This document shows, in pieces, positions 1 to 6,203 of a stretch of DNA of 8,983 nt; the first letter of the stretch is position 1; every line of letters starts with the position of its first letter. The DNA is taken from NCBI GenBank assembly GCA_934675045.1, contig CAKUPI010000062.1, forward strand, positions 1 through 8,983, given 5' to 3'. The notes beneath the pieces were generated by a model. That model was not told the origin of the DNA. It was given only the letters and a program-made list of their open reading frames with translations, and made no database searches. Both the position numbers and the translations under genes were made by a program. The DNA comes from an uncultured Eubacteriales bacterium (GTDB lineage: Bacteria > Bacillota > Clostridia > Oscillospirales > Butyricicoccaceae).

Positions 1-141
1 GTCCTGCTCCCACACCAGCGTGTTTTCCGGCCGGTAAACACGGTCGAAAAACCAGCGGCAGAAGGACTCCTCGCCGGGAAAGCAGACGTTGTAAATTGCC
101 ATGACGTCCGCTTTGTCGCCCGCACGCGCCGCGCGGATCAC
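1..141 (-). CDS. GNAT family N-acetyltransferase, N-terminal fragment (runs off left edge)
   Basis: Only the first 47 codons are in the window; the rest lies beyond base 1. The predicted N-terminus begins MIRAARAGDKADVMAIYNVC and continues through FPGEESFCRWFF. The opening IRxA(R)xxDxxxVxxIYxxCF pattern is typical of the first strand and helix of GNAT acyltransferases, which transfer an acetyl or acyl group from acyl-CoA to an amine. The acetyl-CoA binding motif would lie in the missing part, so the family call rests on the N-terminus and on context. The GTG start (139-141) overlaps the TGA stop of the upstream DUF2156 gene in a four-base GTGA junction, which both supports this non-ATG start and implies translational coupling. 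The substrate cannot be told. A GNAT protein directly after a DUF2156 protein is, to my knowledge, a common clostridial arrangement. Confidence 0.72.
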   Translation of the reverse strand, partial: MIRAARAGDKADVMAIYNVCFPGEESFCRWFFDRVYRPENTLVWEQD

Positions 142-1055
142 AGCGGCCTCCCCGGTTCTTTGGGGGTGGCGACAAACTTTTCGGTGAACATGGCGGGGTA
201 ATACGACAGCTTGGCGCGCCGCAGGCCCTCGATGCCCATGTCCTCTTCGCGGTCTATATAGGCAAAGGCGGCGCATTCGTGCCGCACAAACTCGCGGTTG
301 ATCATGGGATAGGCGCCGTCTATCGCGGCGTCGGCCTTTTCGATGAGCACGTCCATGGTGTCCCCGGTCAGGGGCACGCCAAGGGTAAAGGCGGCGATGT
401 GCCCGTCAATTTCCAGCACGCCGCCGCGGATGCCCAGCGTGTCGTAATGGATCAGCGCCTGCTCGATGGCGTACAGCTCGTGCTGGTAGTCGGACTGGCG
501 GTCGCCGCCCTTGCTCCGCTGCCATTTTTTCTGAAAATCGAGCAGCAGGTGAAAATCGCGCAGCGGGTCGACGGCGCGGTAGCGCCAGCGCCCGTCGTAT
601 GCGTTGAGAAACCTGCGGATGTGATTGCGTTTTCCGTGGTACTTTTTGCCCTGCAGGTCGGCCAGATCGGCGCGGTTGTAGATATAATCGAAGTTGTTGC
701 GGTCGCTTGCGATGTCAAACCGGCCGGGATACCGTTCTTCGAGCGCCCGGGCCTCGTCGGCCGACAAGCAGTAGACGCGGTAGGGCTGGTGCAGGCGCAG
801 GCTGTCGCTGTGCATTTGGGCAAAGGCGGCCGTCGTATCCCCCGGCCCGACGGGCGCCAGAAAAATGCGATAGCCGTCGGACGGCAGGCAGTGGGTAAAG
901 AGCACGCCGTCGCGCACGCAGACCTCAAAGCCGTAATGCCGGCCCCAGATGTACATGCTGGCAAAGCTCCGCTCATTGATGCGGGCCCGGTTGGCGGCCA
1001 GACAGGGCGCCAGTTTTTCCTTGTCGTGAATGCTGATTGCGGTAAAGTCCAGCAT
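138..1055 (-). CDS. DUF2156 / phosphatidylglycerol lysyltransferase C-terminal-like protein
   Basis: A 305-residue soluble protein of the DUF2156 family, whose fold is that of the catalytic C-terminal domain of MprF-type lysyl-phosphatidylglycerol synthases (a double GNAT fold). Family signatures visible are FDYIYNRADLADLQGKKYH (about 122-140), followed by KRNHIRRF, and REEDMGIEGLRRAKLSYYP (about 269-287), near-identical in pattern to clostridial homologues. There are no membrane segments, so it lacks the flippase half of MprF. Related proteins are thought to move an aminoacyl group from aminoacyl-tRNA to an acceptor; the acceptor here is unknown. The ATG start at 1053-1055 has a modest GGGATG-type ribosome site about 10 bases upstream. 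It lies 29 bases after tmk with no terminator between, and its stop overlaps the next gene's start, so it is part of the wecG-thyX-tmk unit. Family call is firm; the biochemical role is inference. Confidence 0.85.
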   Translation of the reverse strand: MLDFTAISIHDKEKLAPCLAANRARINERSFASMYIWGRHYGFEVCVRDGVLFTHCLPSDGYRIFLAPVGPGDTTAAFAQMHSDSLRLHQPYRVYCLSADEARALEERYPGRFDIASDRNNFDYIYNRADLADLQGKKYHGKRNHIRRFLNAYDGRWRYRAVDPLRDFHLLLDFQKKWQRSKGGDRQSDYQHELYAIEQALIHYDTLGIRGGVLEIDGHIAAFTLGVPLTGDTMDVLIEKADAAIDGAYPMINREFVRHECAAFAYIDREEDMGIEGLRRAKLSYYPAMFTEKFVATPKEPGRPL

Positions 1056-1084
1056 AGAGTATTCACATCCCAGTGCTTAAAATA

Positions 1085-1762
1085 TCACGGTCTGCCAGCG
1101 CCCGTTTCCAGCGCCTCCAGAACCTTTTTTACAATGATGCCGCTGATTTGCTCCGGCTTCAGCGGGTTTCCGTCCGGCGCGCAGGCGACCGCCGTCCAGC
1201 CGCAGCTGCGGCACACCGCAAGGGCGCTCTGCCGGCACCGCGCCAGATATTCGTGGTCGGTTTCGTGAATGTCGCCCCCCTCTCCCTGCCGCTTGTGCAG
1301 CAGGGCAAAGGTGGCTTCTGCCGGCATGTCGAGAAAAAAGACCTCGGTCGGCTCGGGCAGCCCCAGCAGCCGGTATTCAAAGTCAAACAGCCAGCGCAGA
1401 TACTCCTCGCGCTCCGCCCCCCGCAGCTTGGCCGCCTGATGGATGGCGTTGGAGGTGGTGTAGCGGTCGCACAAAATGGGCACGCCCGCTCTGTAATCGT
1501 CCATCCAGTCGGTTTTGTACGACGCGTAGCGGTCGACGGCGTAAAAAGTCGAGGCGGCATAGGGTCCGACGTCGTCCGGACGGCTGCCGAACTGCCCGCT
1601 CAGGTATTGGCGCACCAGCGCCGACGATTCCTCGCCGTAGCGCGGAAAGACGATTTCGCGGTGCCGGATGCCGCGCGCGGTCAGCGCGTCGCACAGCAGC
1701 CTGAACTGCGTCGATTTGCCGCTTCCGTCGGTTCCCTCAATGACAAACAGCTTACCTGCCAC
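1085..1762 (-). CDS. tmk: Thymidylate kinase (dTMP kinase)
   Basis: Phosphorylates dTMP to dTDP with ATP in the cytoplasm, the step after thymidylate synthase. The 225-residue protein carries the P-loop GTDGSGKST at 10-18, the FPRYGE segment at 39-44 expected to contact the substrate phosphate, and the DRY motif at 99-101 inside CDRYTTSNAIHQAAK (the nucleoside monophosphate kinase DR[HYF] site). A lid-like stretch HKRQGEGGDIHE lies at about 156-167. Length is slightly above the usual 205-215. The start is GTG (1760-1762), chosen because it precedes the P-loop by the usual nine residues and has a GGGGGG-rich ribosome site just upstream. It overlaps the 3' end of thyX by 11 bases. Overlap plus sequential chemistry makes coordinated expression with thyX very likely. 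Confidence 0.95.
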   Translation of the reverse strand: MAGKLFVIEGTDGSGKSTQFRLLCDALTARGIRHREIVFPRYGEESSALVRQYLSGQFGSRPDDVGPYAASTFYAVDRYASYKTDWMDDYRAGVPILCDRYTTSNAIHQAAKLRGAEREEYLRWLFDFEYRLLGLPEPTEVFFLDMPAEATFALLHKRQGEGGDIHETDHEYLARCRQSALAVCRSCGWTAVACAPDGNPLKPEQISGIIVKKVLEALETGAGRP

Positions 1763-2519
1763 AGTCCGCCCCCCGTTTTCTCATTTCCTCCGCCCTGCCG
1801 CACGACATGGCGCCCTCGGTGCACGGGCCGTTCAGGCAGGCAGGCCCCGCCTTTTCAAACAGCGCCGGCGCCGCCTTTCGGCACAAAGCCAGCATCTGCC
1901 AGGCCAGCTCGCGGATTTCCCACTGGGCGCGGCCGCAGCAGCGCAGGCGGAAAAAATTGCGCAGCGAGCGGGCGTTCATGGTGATGATCATCTTGGTTTC
2001 GCAGGCGTTGGGCAAAACGTATCGGGCGTCCTCGATGGCGGCCTTTTCCGTTTTCTTTTCCACCTGCTTTGGGCTGAGTCCCTGCGCCTCGAACTCGGCG
2101 CGGCGCTGCCCGGCCAGAAGCTCGGACAGCCGGTCGTACCGCTGCTGCAAAAGCTGCATCGTGTCGTCAAACAGCGCCTTTGCCTCGGCGTTTTTCTCGA
2201 TTTCGGGCGGCGTGATATACGAAAAGGCCTCTTTGCGGACATACCGCTGCGACTGCACGCTGAACGAGGCGATGCGGTGCCTTGTAATCTGCGCCAGCAG
2301 CGACCGCGAAACCCCTTCGACGGCAAAGGTAAAGCTGGCGTGCTCGATGGGGCTTTCGTGCCCGATTTCGGTCAGCATGTGCAGAAACCGGCCGCTCGCC
2401 TCGTCGGTCAGGCCGTCGAGCAGCGCCTCGGCCCCGGCGTCGCTGTAACACATTTTGGCCGCCGCCGACACCACTTTTTCGGGCATGGGGGTGTGCGCGA
2501 CCAGAAAAACCTTAAGCAT
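1752..2519 (-). CDS. thyX: Flavin-dependent thymidylate synthase ThyX
   Basis: Methylates dUMP to dTMP using methylene-tetrahydrofolate as carbon donor and FAD/NADPH as reductant, replacing ThyA. The diagnostic ThyX motif RHR-X7-S is present at residues 80-90 (RHRIASFSVQS, followed by QRY), with HESPIEH at 54-60 and RSLRNFFRLRCC at about 184-195 with RAQWEIR after it, the latter being the dUMP/FAD-binding region. Length is 255 residues with a C-terminal Cys-containing tail (C228, C233, C240, C253), as in other clostridial ThyX proteins. The ATG at 2517-2519 is chosen because an excellent AGGGGAGGA ribosome site lies 7-8 bases upstream; a longer TTG start at 2543 would place that site inside the coding region. 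The start overlaps the stop of the upstream glycosyltransferase by eight bases (ATGCTTAA), and its end overlaps tmk. Confidence 0.96.
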   Translation of the reverse strand: MLKVFLVAHTPMPEKVVSAAAKMCYSDAGAEALLDGLTDEASGRFLHMLTEIGHESPIEHASFTFAVEGVSRSLLAQITRHRIASFSVQSQRYVRKEAFSYITPPEIEKNAEAKALFDDTMQLLQQRYDRLSELLAGQRRAEFEAQGLSPKQVEKKTEKAAIEDARYVLPNACETKMIITMNARSLRNFFRLRCCGRAQWEIRELAWQMLALCRKAAPALFEKAGPACLNGPCTEGAMSCGRAEEMRKRGADCGR

Positions 2520-3297
2520 GTTTCTTCCTCCCCTTGGCCGCAACGGCGGAAAAGAGATAAAGCGGCAGCTTCATCACGCGGCCGATGCGCTTGGGCTGGC
2601 ACAAAAGCCGGTAAAACCATTCGAGGTTGAGCCTGATAAAAAACGCGGGCGCGCGCTTGACCTCGCCGGCAAAGCCGTCGAGCGTACCGCCCAGCCCGGC
2701 CATCAGCGTGGCGTTCAGCACCTCGCCGCGCAGCGCCATAAACTGCTCCTGCTTGGGCGCGCCCAGACAGACAAACAGCACGTCAGGGCGGGCGTCGTTG
2801 ATGGTGCTGACCACCTTGTTGTCGTCGCTGTAATAGCCGTTCAGCGTGCCCGCGACCCGCAGGCCCGGGTACTTCCGCTGCATTTTTTCCGCCGCCTTCT
2901 GCGCGACGCCCGGCTTGGCGCCAAAGAAAAAGACGCTTTTCCCGGTGTTTTGCAGGCGGCTCAGCAGCGCTTCGGCAAACTCGAAGCCGGGCACGCGGCC
3001 CTTGAGCGGGCTGCCGAGAATCCGCGAGGCGTAAACGACGCCGATGCCGTCGGGCAGCACCAGCTGCGAGCGGTTGACGATGTCGCACAGCGCGCTGTCC
3101 TTTTTGCACAGCTGGGCGATTTCGGCGTTGGGGGTCACCACGCGGCATTTTTCCCCTTTTTCAATGTATTCCATGGCGACGGAAACCGCCTCGTCAAGGG
3201 TGACGTTGTCAAACCCTATCTCCATAACCTGTGTGCGAATGTCGTCCATCTCCTTTTGCAGTGGGTCTCTTGCGTGCGTCACGGGCGGCTGCGGCAC
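2512..3297 (-). CDS. WecG/TagA/CpsF family glycosyltransferase
   Basis: Member of the GT26 family, which adds a sugar (N-acetylmannosamine in TagA, ManNAc uronate in WecG) to an undecaprenyl-diphosphate-linked acceptor at the inner face of the membrane during surface-polymer synthesis. Visible family marks are TPNAE (T55, N57) and LPDGIGVV (D83); the 28-residue spacing between T55 and D83 equals that of the reported active-site Thr and Asp of the Thermoanaerobacter TagA enzyme. Further marks are FFFGAKPG (123-130), LGAPKQE (178-184) and GGTLDGFAGEVKRAP (203-217). The C-terminal basic, aromatic tail (LNLEWFYRLLCQPKR) is the appendage thought to contact the membrane. The start is uncertain: the outer limit is a GTG at 3297 without a clear ribosome site. 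An ATG at 3249 better matches family length but has AAAGGAG directly abutting it. First gene of its operon; the sugar and polymer are unknown. Confidence 0.9.
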   Translation of the reverse strand: MPQPPVTHARDPLQKEMDDIRTQVMEIGFDNVTLDEAVSVAMEYIEKGEKCRVVTPNAEIAQLCKKDSALCDIVNRSQLVLPDGIGVVYASRILGSPLKGRVPGFEFAEALLSRLQNTGKSVFFFGAKPGVAQKAAEKMQRKYPGLRVAGTLNGYYSDDNKVVSTINDARPDVLFVCLGAPKQEQFMALRGEVLNATLMAGLGGTLDGFAGEVKRAPAFFIRLNLEWFYRLLCQPKRIGRVMKLPLYLFSAVAAKGRKKHA

Positions 3298-3336
3298 GCA
3301 TCTTCAGCGTATGCGCACACGTTCCCATATTGTTTT

Positions 3337-3365
3337 ATTTTACCGCAAAACCTCCCGTTTAACAA
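3337..3365 (-). promoter_or_regulatory. Sigma-A-type promoter of the glycosyltransferase-thyX-tmk unit
   Basis: On the minus strand, TTGTTA (3360-3365) is followed after exactly 17 bases by TAAAAT (3337-3342), close matches to TTGACA and TATAAT. Transcription would start near 3330, giving a leader of about 33 bases to the GTG at 3297. It sits between the terminator of the preceding unit and the glycosyltransferase gene, in an otherwise AT-rich island of a GC-rich region, which supports the call. Confidence 0.75.
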
Positions 3366-3413
3366 GAGCTAAAAAGCAATATCCGGCGTGGGCGAAAATC
3401 TTTCGGCAAACGC

Positions 3414-3439
3414 AAAAAACGCCCCGCAGGGGGCGTTTT
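3414..3439 (-). terminator. Rho-independent terminator after the ECF S-component gene
   Basis: A perfect stem AAAACGCCCC / GGGGCGTTTT with loop GCAG; read on the minus strand it ends in six T residues (A-run 3414-3419). It begins four bases past the TAA stop of the transporter gene and precedes the next promoter, so it ends the CoA-transferase/transporter unit. Confidence 0.88.
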
Positions 3440-3442
3440 GCC

Positions 3443-4024
3443 TTATTTTTTCTCAGCCAGGCGCAGCAGCGGGCGGCAGACGCCGATGGCGACCAGCACG
3501 GCGACGACGATTTCCAAAACGCCGTTGAGGGTGACGAGCGCCAGAAAGACGTCCTTCAGAGCCAGACCGTCAAACAGCGCCCACAGGCAGCCGAGCACCA
3601 GCACGGTGTGGGTGACGGTGGCCGCTCCGGCGCTGACGGCGATGGCCGCGCCCTGGCTCTTCATCCGCCTGCTCAGCGCGCGGAAGATCAGCGCCGCCAC
3701 AACGCCGAGCAAAATGCGCGGCACAATGCACATGACGGCAGAGGCGACCGGCGCGCCGCTCAAAAAGGGCGAAAAAGCCTGATCGATGACGCTGGTTGCG
3801 GCCGTTGTCGCCTTGTACATGCTGAGCAGGCCAAAGCTCAGCCCCAAAATGCCGCCGTACAGCGGGCCCATGACAATGCCGCCGACAATGACGGGGATGT
3901 GCATGGTGGTGATGGACACCATGCCGGGCAGGATGATGAATCCCAGCGGCGTAAAGGATAAAATGAGCTGAACGGCCAGCAGCAGCGCCAGCTGCGTCAG
4001 CTTGAGGGTGTTGGACTTGTGCAT
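3443..4024 (-). CDS. ECF transporter S component (substrate-binding membrane subunit)
   Basis: A 193-residue very hydrophobic protein with about six membrane helices. The pattern PLGFI (26-30), then MHIPVIVGGIVMGPLYGG (41-58) and GLSFGLLSMY (61-70), followed by FSPFLSG and a PRILLG segment (about 102-107), is typical of S components of energy-coupling-factor vitamin transporters. Helix 1 contains ALLLA (13-17), an AxxxA motif of the kind used by S components to dock on EcfT. No EcfA or EcfT gene is nearby, so it would share a general energising module encoded elsewhere (group II). Clostridial relatives are often predicted to carry pantothenate or similar, but the substrate cannot be read from sequence. 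The ATG has an AAAGGAAG ribosome site at good distance. It lies 36 bases after the CoA-transferase gene with no terminator, so the two are probably co-transcribed. Confidence 0.85.
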   Translation of the reverse strand: MHKSNTLKLTQLALLLAVQLILSFTPLGFIILPGMVSITTMHIPVIVGGIVMGPLYGGILGLSFGLLSMYKATTAATSVIDQAFSPFLSGAPVASAVMCIVPRILLGVVAALIFRALSRRMKSQGAAIAVSAGAATVTHTVLVLGCLWALFDGLALKDVFLALVTLNGVLEIVVAVLVAIGVCRPLLRLAEKK

Positions 4025-4060
4025 GTAACAGAACTTCCTTTCTCTTGACCGGCTTTCCGG

Positions 4061-5344
4061 TTAAATTACCTGATGAAACAGCGCGCAGTACTGCTCGCGC
4101 AGCTCCTCTCTGAAGTCGGGGTGGGCGATGGCGATGAGGCTCTGCGCGCGCTCGCGCACCGTTTTGCCGCGCAGCTGCGCAATGCCGTATTCGGTGACAA
4201 CGGCGTCGACATCGTTGCGGCTGGTGGTGATGACGGCGCCGGCGCCGTGCTGCGCCACAATGCGCGACAGCGTGCCCTTGGCCGCCGTCGACGGCATGGC
4301 GATAATGGCCCGTCCGCCCCGGCTCATGGCCGCGCCGCGGATGAAGTCAACCTGTCCGCCGACGCCGCTGAACTGCCGGTTCCCCACCGCCTCGGAGCAC
4401 ACCTGCCCGAGCAGGTCGACTTGCAGGCAGGAGTTGATGGAGACCATGTTGTCCTGCCGGGCGATGACGCTGGGGTCGTTGACGTAGTCGACCGTGCGCA
4501 TTTCCACAAAGGGGTTGTCGTCGACAAAGTCATACAGCCGGCGGCTGCCTATCAAAAAGGCGACGACGCATTTGCCGGGGTCGAGCGTTTTTCTGCGGCA
4601 GGTCACTACGCCCTTTTCGATGAGCTCGACGACGCCGTCGGAGATCATCTCCGAGTGAATGCCAAGGTCCTTCTTGTCCCCCAAAAAGAGCAGCACCGCG
4701 TCGGGAATGGCGCCGATGCCCAGCTGCAGGGTGTCGCCGTCGCGGATGAGCGAGGCGCAGTATCTGCCGATCGCCTGCTCCACCGGGCCAATTTTGGCGG
4801 GCGGCAGCTCGGGCAGCGGCGTGTTCTCCTCGACGAGAAAGTCGATTTCATCGACGTGAATAAAGCAGTCTCCCAGCGTGCGGGGCATGTTTTCGTTGAC
4901 CTGTGCAATGACCAGGCCCGCGGTGTGCACCGCCTCAAGCGCGTAATCGACGGCGACGCCCAGGCTGCACCAGCCGTGCCTGTCCGGCGGAGAGACCTGC
5001 ACCATGGCGACGTCAAAGGGACGCTCGCGCACCAGCGCGGGCAGCCGGTAAAAGAAGGAGGCCGTGAAGTCGGCGCGCCCTTCCTGCACCGCCTTGCGGG
5101 TCGAGGCGCTGGCGAAAATGGTGTTGAAGCAAAAGCGCCCCTCGGCCTCGGGCGCGCAGTAAGGCGCCTCGGCCATGGACAGCACGTGAAATACCTCGAC
5201 ATTCTGCAAATCCTGCCGCCGGCTCAGCGCTTCGAGCAGCACGGCGGGCAGCCCGGCCGCCTGACCGGTAATGACCCGATCTCCCGATTGAACTTGTGCA
5301 GCAGCCTCGGCGGCCGTCACCCGCCGGTGGTTTTTCCCTGTCAT
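4061..5344 (-). CDS. Acetyl-CoA hydrolase/transferase family CoA-transferase (butyrate / 4-hydroxybutyrate type)
   Basis: A class I CoA-transferase of the family that includes 4-hydroxybutyrate and butyryl-CoA:acetate CoA-transferases; it moves CoA between a carboxylic acid and an acyl-CoA in cytoplasmic fermentation. With the ATG at 5342-5344 the protein has 427 residues, normal for the family. Seen are SPPDRHGWCSLG (118-129), LGIGAIPDAVL (208-218), LGIHSEMISDG (228-238) with the expected catalytic Glu at 232, and FSGVGGQVDF (325-334). Glu232 aligns by context with the Glu (residue 238) known to form a thioester in the Clostridium aminobutyricum enzyme. The start is debatable: GGGAGG abuts an ATG at 5356 directly and lies 12 bases before the ATG at 5344; the latter is preferred. 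The open frame extends to 5467 but that part covers the promoter. The exact acyl substrate is not determinable. Confidence 0.88.
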   Translation of the reverse strand: MTGKNHRRVTAAEAAAQVQSGDRVITGQAAGLPAVLLEALSRRQDLQNVEVFHVLSMAEAPYCAPEAEGRFCFNTIFASASTRKAVQEGRADFTASFFYRLPALVRERPFDVAMVQVSPPDRHGWCSLGVAVDYALEAVHTAGLVIAQVNENMPRTLGDCFIHVDEIDFLVEENTPLPELPPAKIGPVEQAIGRYCASLIRDGDTLQLGIGAIPDAVLLFLGDKKDLGIHSEMISDGVVELIEKGVVTCRRKTLDPGKCVVAFLIGSRRLYDFVDDNPFVEMRTVDYVNDPSVIARQDNMVSINSCLQVDLLGQVCSEAVGNRQFSGVGGQVDFIRGAAMSRGGRAIIAMPSTAAKGTLSRIVAQHGAGAVITTSRNDVDAVVTEYGIAQLRGKTVRERAQSLIAIAHPDFREELREQYCALFHQVI

Positions 5345-5370
5345 AACGCCATTCATCCTCCCGTTTACGG

Positions 5371-5402
5371 CGGCCCGGGGGGCGCTTTGCTCTCCCCGGC
5401 CG
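5371..5402 (-). promoter_or_regulatory. GC-rich hairpin in the CoA-transferase leader
   Basis: On the minus-strand transcript CGGCCGGGG can pair with CCCC(G)GGCCG, nine pairs with one bulged G and a loop of about 13 bases. It lies between the predicted transcription start (about 5418) and the ribosome site (5357-5362). There is no T-run after it, so it is not a simple terminator. It could affect translation or mRNA stability, but in GC-rich DNA it may be chance. Confidence 0.35.
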
Positions 5403-5410
5403 TCACTTCG

Positions 5411-5428
5411 CAATACACCGCTGTATTG
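5411..5428. promoter_or_regulatory. Perfect inverted repeat overlapping the CoA-transferase promoter (putative operator)
   Basis: CAATACA-N4-TGTATTG, seven-base perfect arms around four bases. It overlaps four bases of the predicted -10 element (5425-5430) and the likely transcription start, the placement expected for a repressor site. The regulator is unknown and no regulator gene is in the window. Because the region is divergent it could also affect the DUF421 gene. Confidence 0.5.
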
Positions 5429-5433
5429 TACCA
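5425..5433 (-). promoter_or_regulatory. Extended -10 promoter element of the CoA-transferase gene
   Basis: On the minus strand TGG-TACAAT forms an extended -10 (TGN followed by five of six consensus bases). No convincing -35 exists at 16-18 bases; the region there is T-rich. Transcription would start near 5418, giving a leader of about 74 bases to the ATG at 5344. Confidence 0.5.
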
Positions 5434-5526
5434 CGGAATTGCCCAAAAAGAAAGCGTCTGCGCGCATATTTCCGCCGGGCTGCGGAAAAGCTATGAATAC
5501 CGACGGCTCTGAAAGGGGGATTTCTT

Positions 5527-6201
5527 TTGCTGGTTCCGTTTCTGCGCACGCTCATTCTTTACATTTTCATCATTGTCGCCATCCGGCTGATGGGCAAGCG
5601 TCAGGTGGGCGAAATGCAGCCCGCCGAGCTGGTCGTCACCATTTTGGTCTCCGCCGTCGCCTCGGTGCCCATGCAGGACATCGACATTCCGCTGGCCCAC
5701 GGCGTTGTCCCCATTCTCACCCTCATCGGGGCCGAGGTGATCATTTCGACCCTTTCCCTGCGTTTTCTCCCCTTTCGCCGCCTGCTGTCCGGCAAGCCGG
5801 TCGTCATCATCGAGCACGGCCGGCTCAACCAGAAGGCGATGCGGCAGCTGCGTCTGAGCATCGACGACGTGCTCGAGGATTTGCGGCTCAAGGACATTTT
5901 CGACCTGCGCGACGTGCGCACCGCGCAGGTCGAAACCAACGGCCAGCTGAGCGTCCTGCTCGAAACCCCGGCGCAGACGGCGACCGTCAAAATGCTGTCC
6001 CTTTCTCCCGCGCCGCAGAATCCCTTTCATCTGCTCGTTTCCGACGGGCATTTTCTGCCCGAAAACCTGGCCGCCATCGGAAAAAGCCGCAAATGGCTTG
6101 AAAGCGTGCTGGCCGCCAACGGCGCCCGGGAGTTTTCCGACGTGTTTTTCCTGTGCGCCGATGAAAACGGCAGCACCATTTACGCCGGAAAGGAGCGTTG
6201 A
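5527..6201 (+). CDS. DUF421 (YetF-like) membrane protein
   Basis: A 224-residue protein of the DUF421/YetF family. Three N-terminal membrane helices (about 4-21, 34-50 and 57-77) are followed by a soluble domain. Family signatures are IRLMGKRQVGEMQPAELVV (19-37) and the FRRLLSGKPVVIIEHG segment (83-98), with the LSIDDVLEDLR and KDIFDLRDV stretches typical of the cytoplasmic domain. Members are common in Firmicutes and several have been linked to sporulation or membrane functions, but the biochemical role is unknown. The TTG start at 5527-5529 is supported by a strong AAAGGGGGA ribosome site about seven bases upstream and by the family's usual N-terminus. It is divergent from the CoA-transferase gene. 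The next gene starts two bases after its stop, so the two form an operon. Confidence 0.9.
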   Translation: MLVPFLRTLILYIFIIVAIRLMGKRQVGEMQPAELVVTILVSAVASVPMQDIDIPLAHGVVPILTLIGAEVIISTLSLRFLPFRRLLSGKPVVIIEHGRLNQKAMRQLRLSIDDVLEDLRLKDIFDLRDVRTAQVETNGQLSVLLETPAQTATVKMLSLSPAPQNPFHLLVSDGHFLPENLAAIGKSRKWLESVLAANGAREFSDVFFLCADENGSTIYAGKER

Positions 6202-6203
6202 GC

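Noticed and set aside
279..1268. Long plus-strand open frame (329 codons) opposite the DUF2156 gene
   Set aside because: It is antisense to two confidently identified genes, has low-complexity Ala/Val/Gly/Gln-rich composition with no family resemblance, and arises from GC-rich codon use on the other strand.
2520..2543. Earlier TTG start for ThyX
   Set aside because: It would translate the strong AGGGGAGGA ribosome site as protein; the ATG at 2519 has ideal spacing and matches the family N-terminus.
4048..4061. Small hairpin ACCGG-CTTT-CCGGT after the CoA-transferase gene as a terminator
   Set aside because: The stem is only five pairs, overlaps the stop codon and is followed by a purine-rich stretch instead of T residues on the minus strand.
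5345..5467. 41-residue N-terminal extension of the CoA-transferase
   Set aside because: The extension covers the predicted promoter, inverted repeat and ribosome site, and family members begin near the ATG at 5344.
5469..5497. Possible plus-strand promoter TTTCCG-17-TATGAA before the DUF421 gene
   Set aside because: Only three of six -35 and four of six -10 bases match, which is near chance. No sporulation sigma-factor -10 was found either, so the true promoter is left open.
4073..5512. Plus-strand open frame of 479 codons opposite the CoA-transferase
   Set aside because: A mirror frame of a well-conserved enzyme; its translation resembles no known family and is rich in Asp/Ala/Val/His/Arg, as expected for antisense of GC-rich coding DNA.
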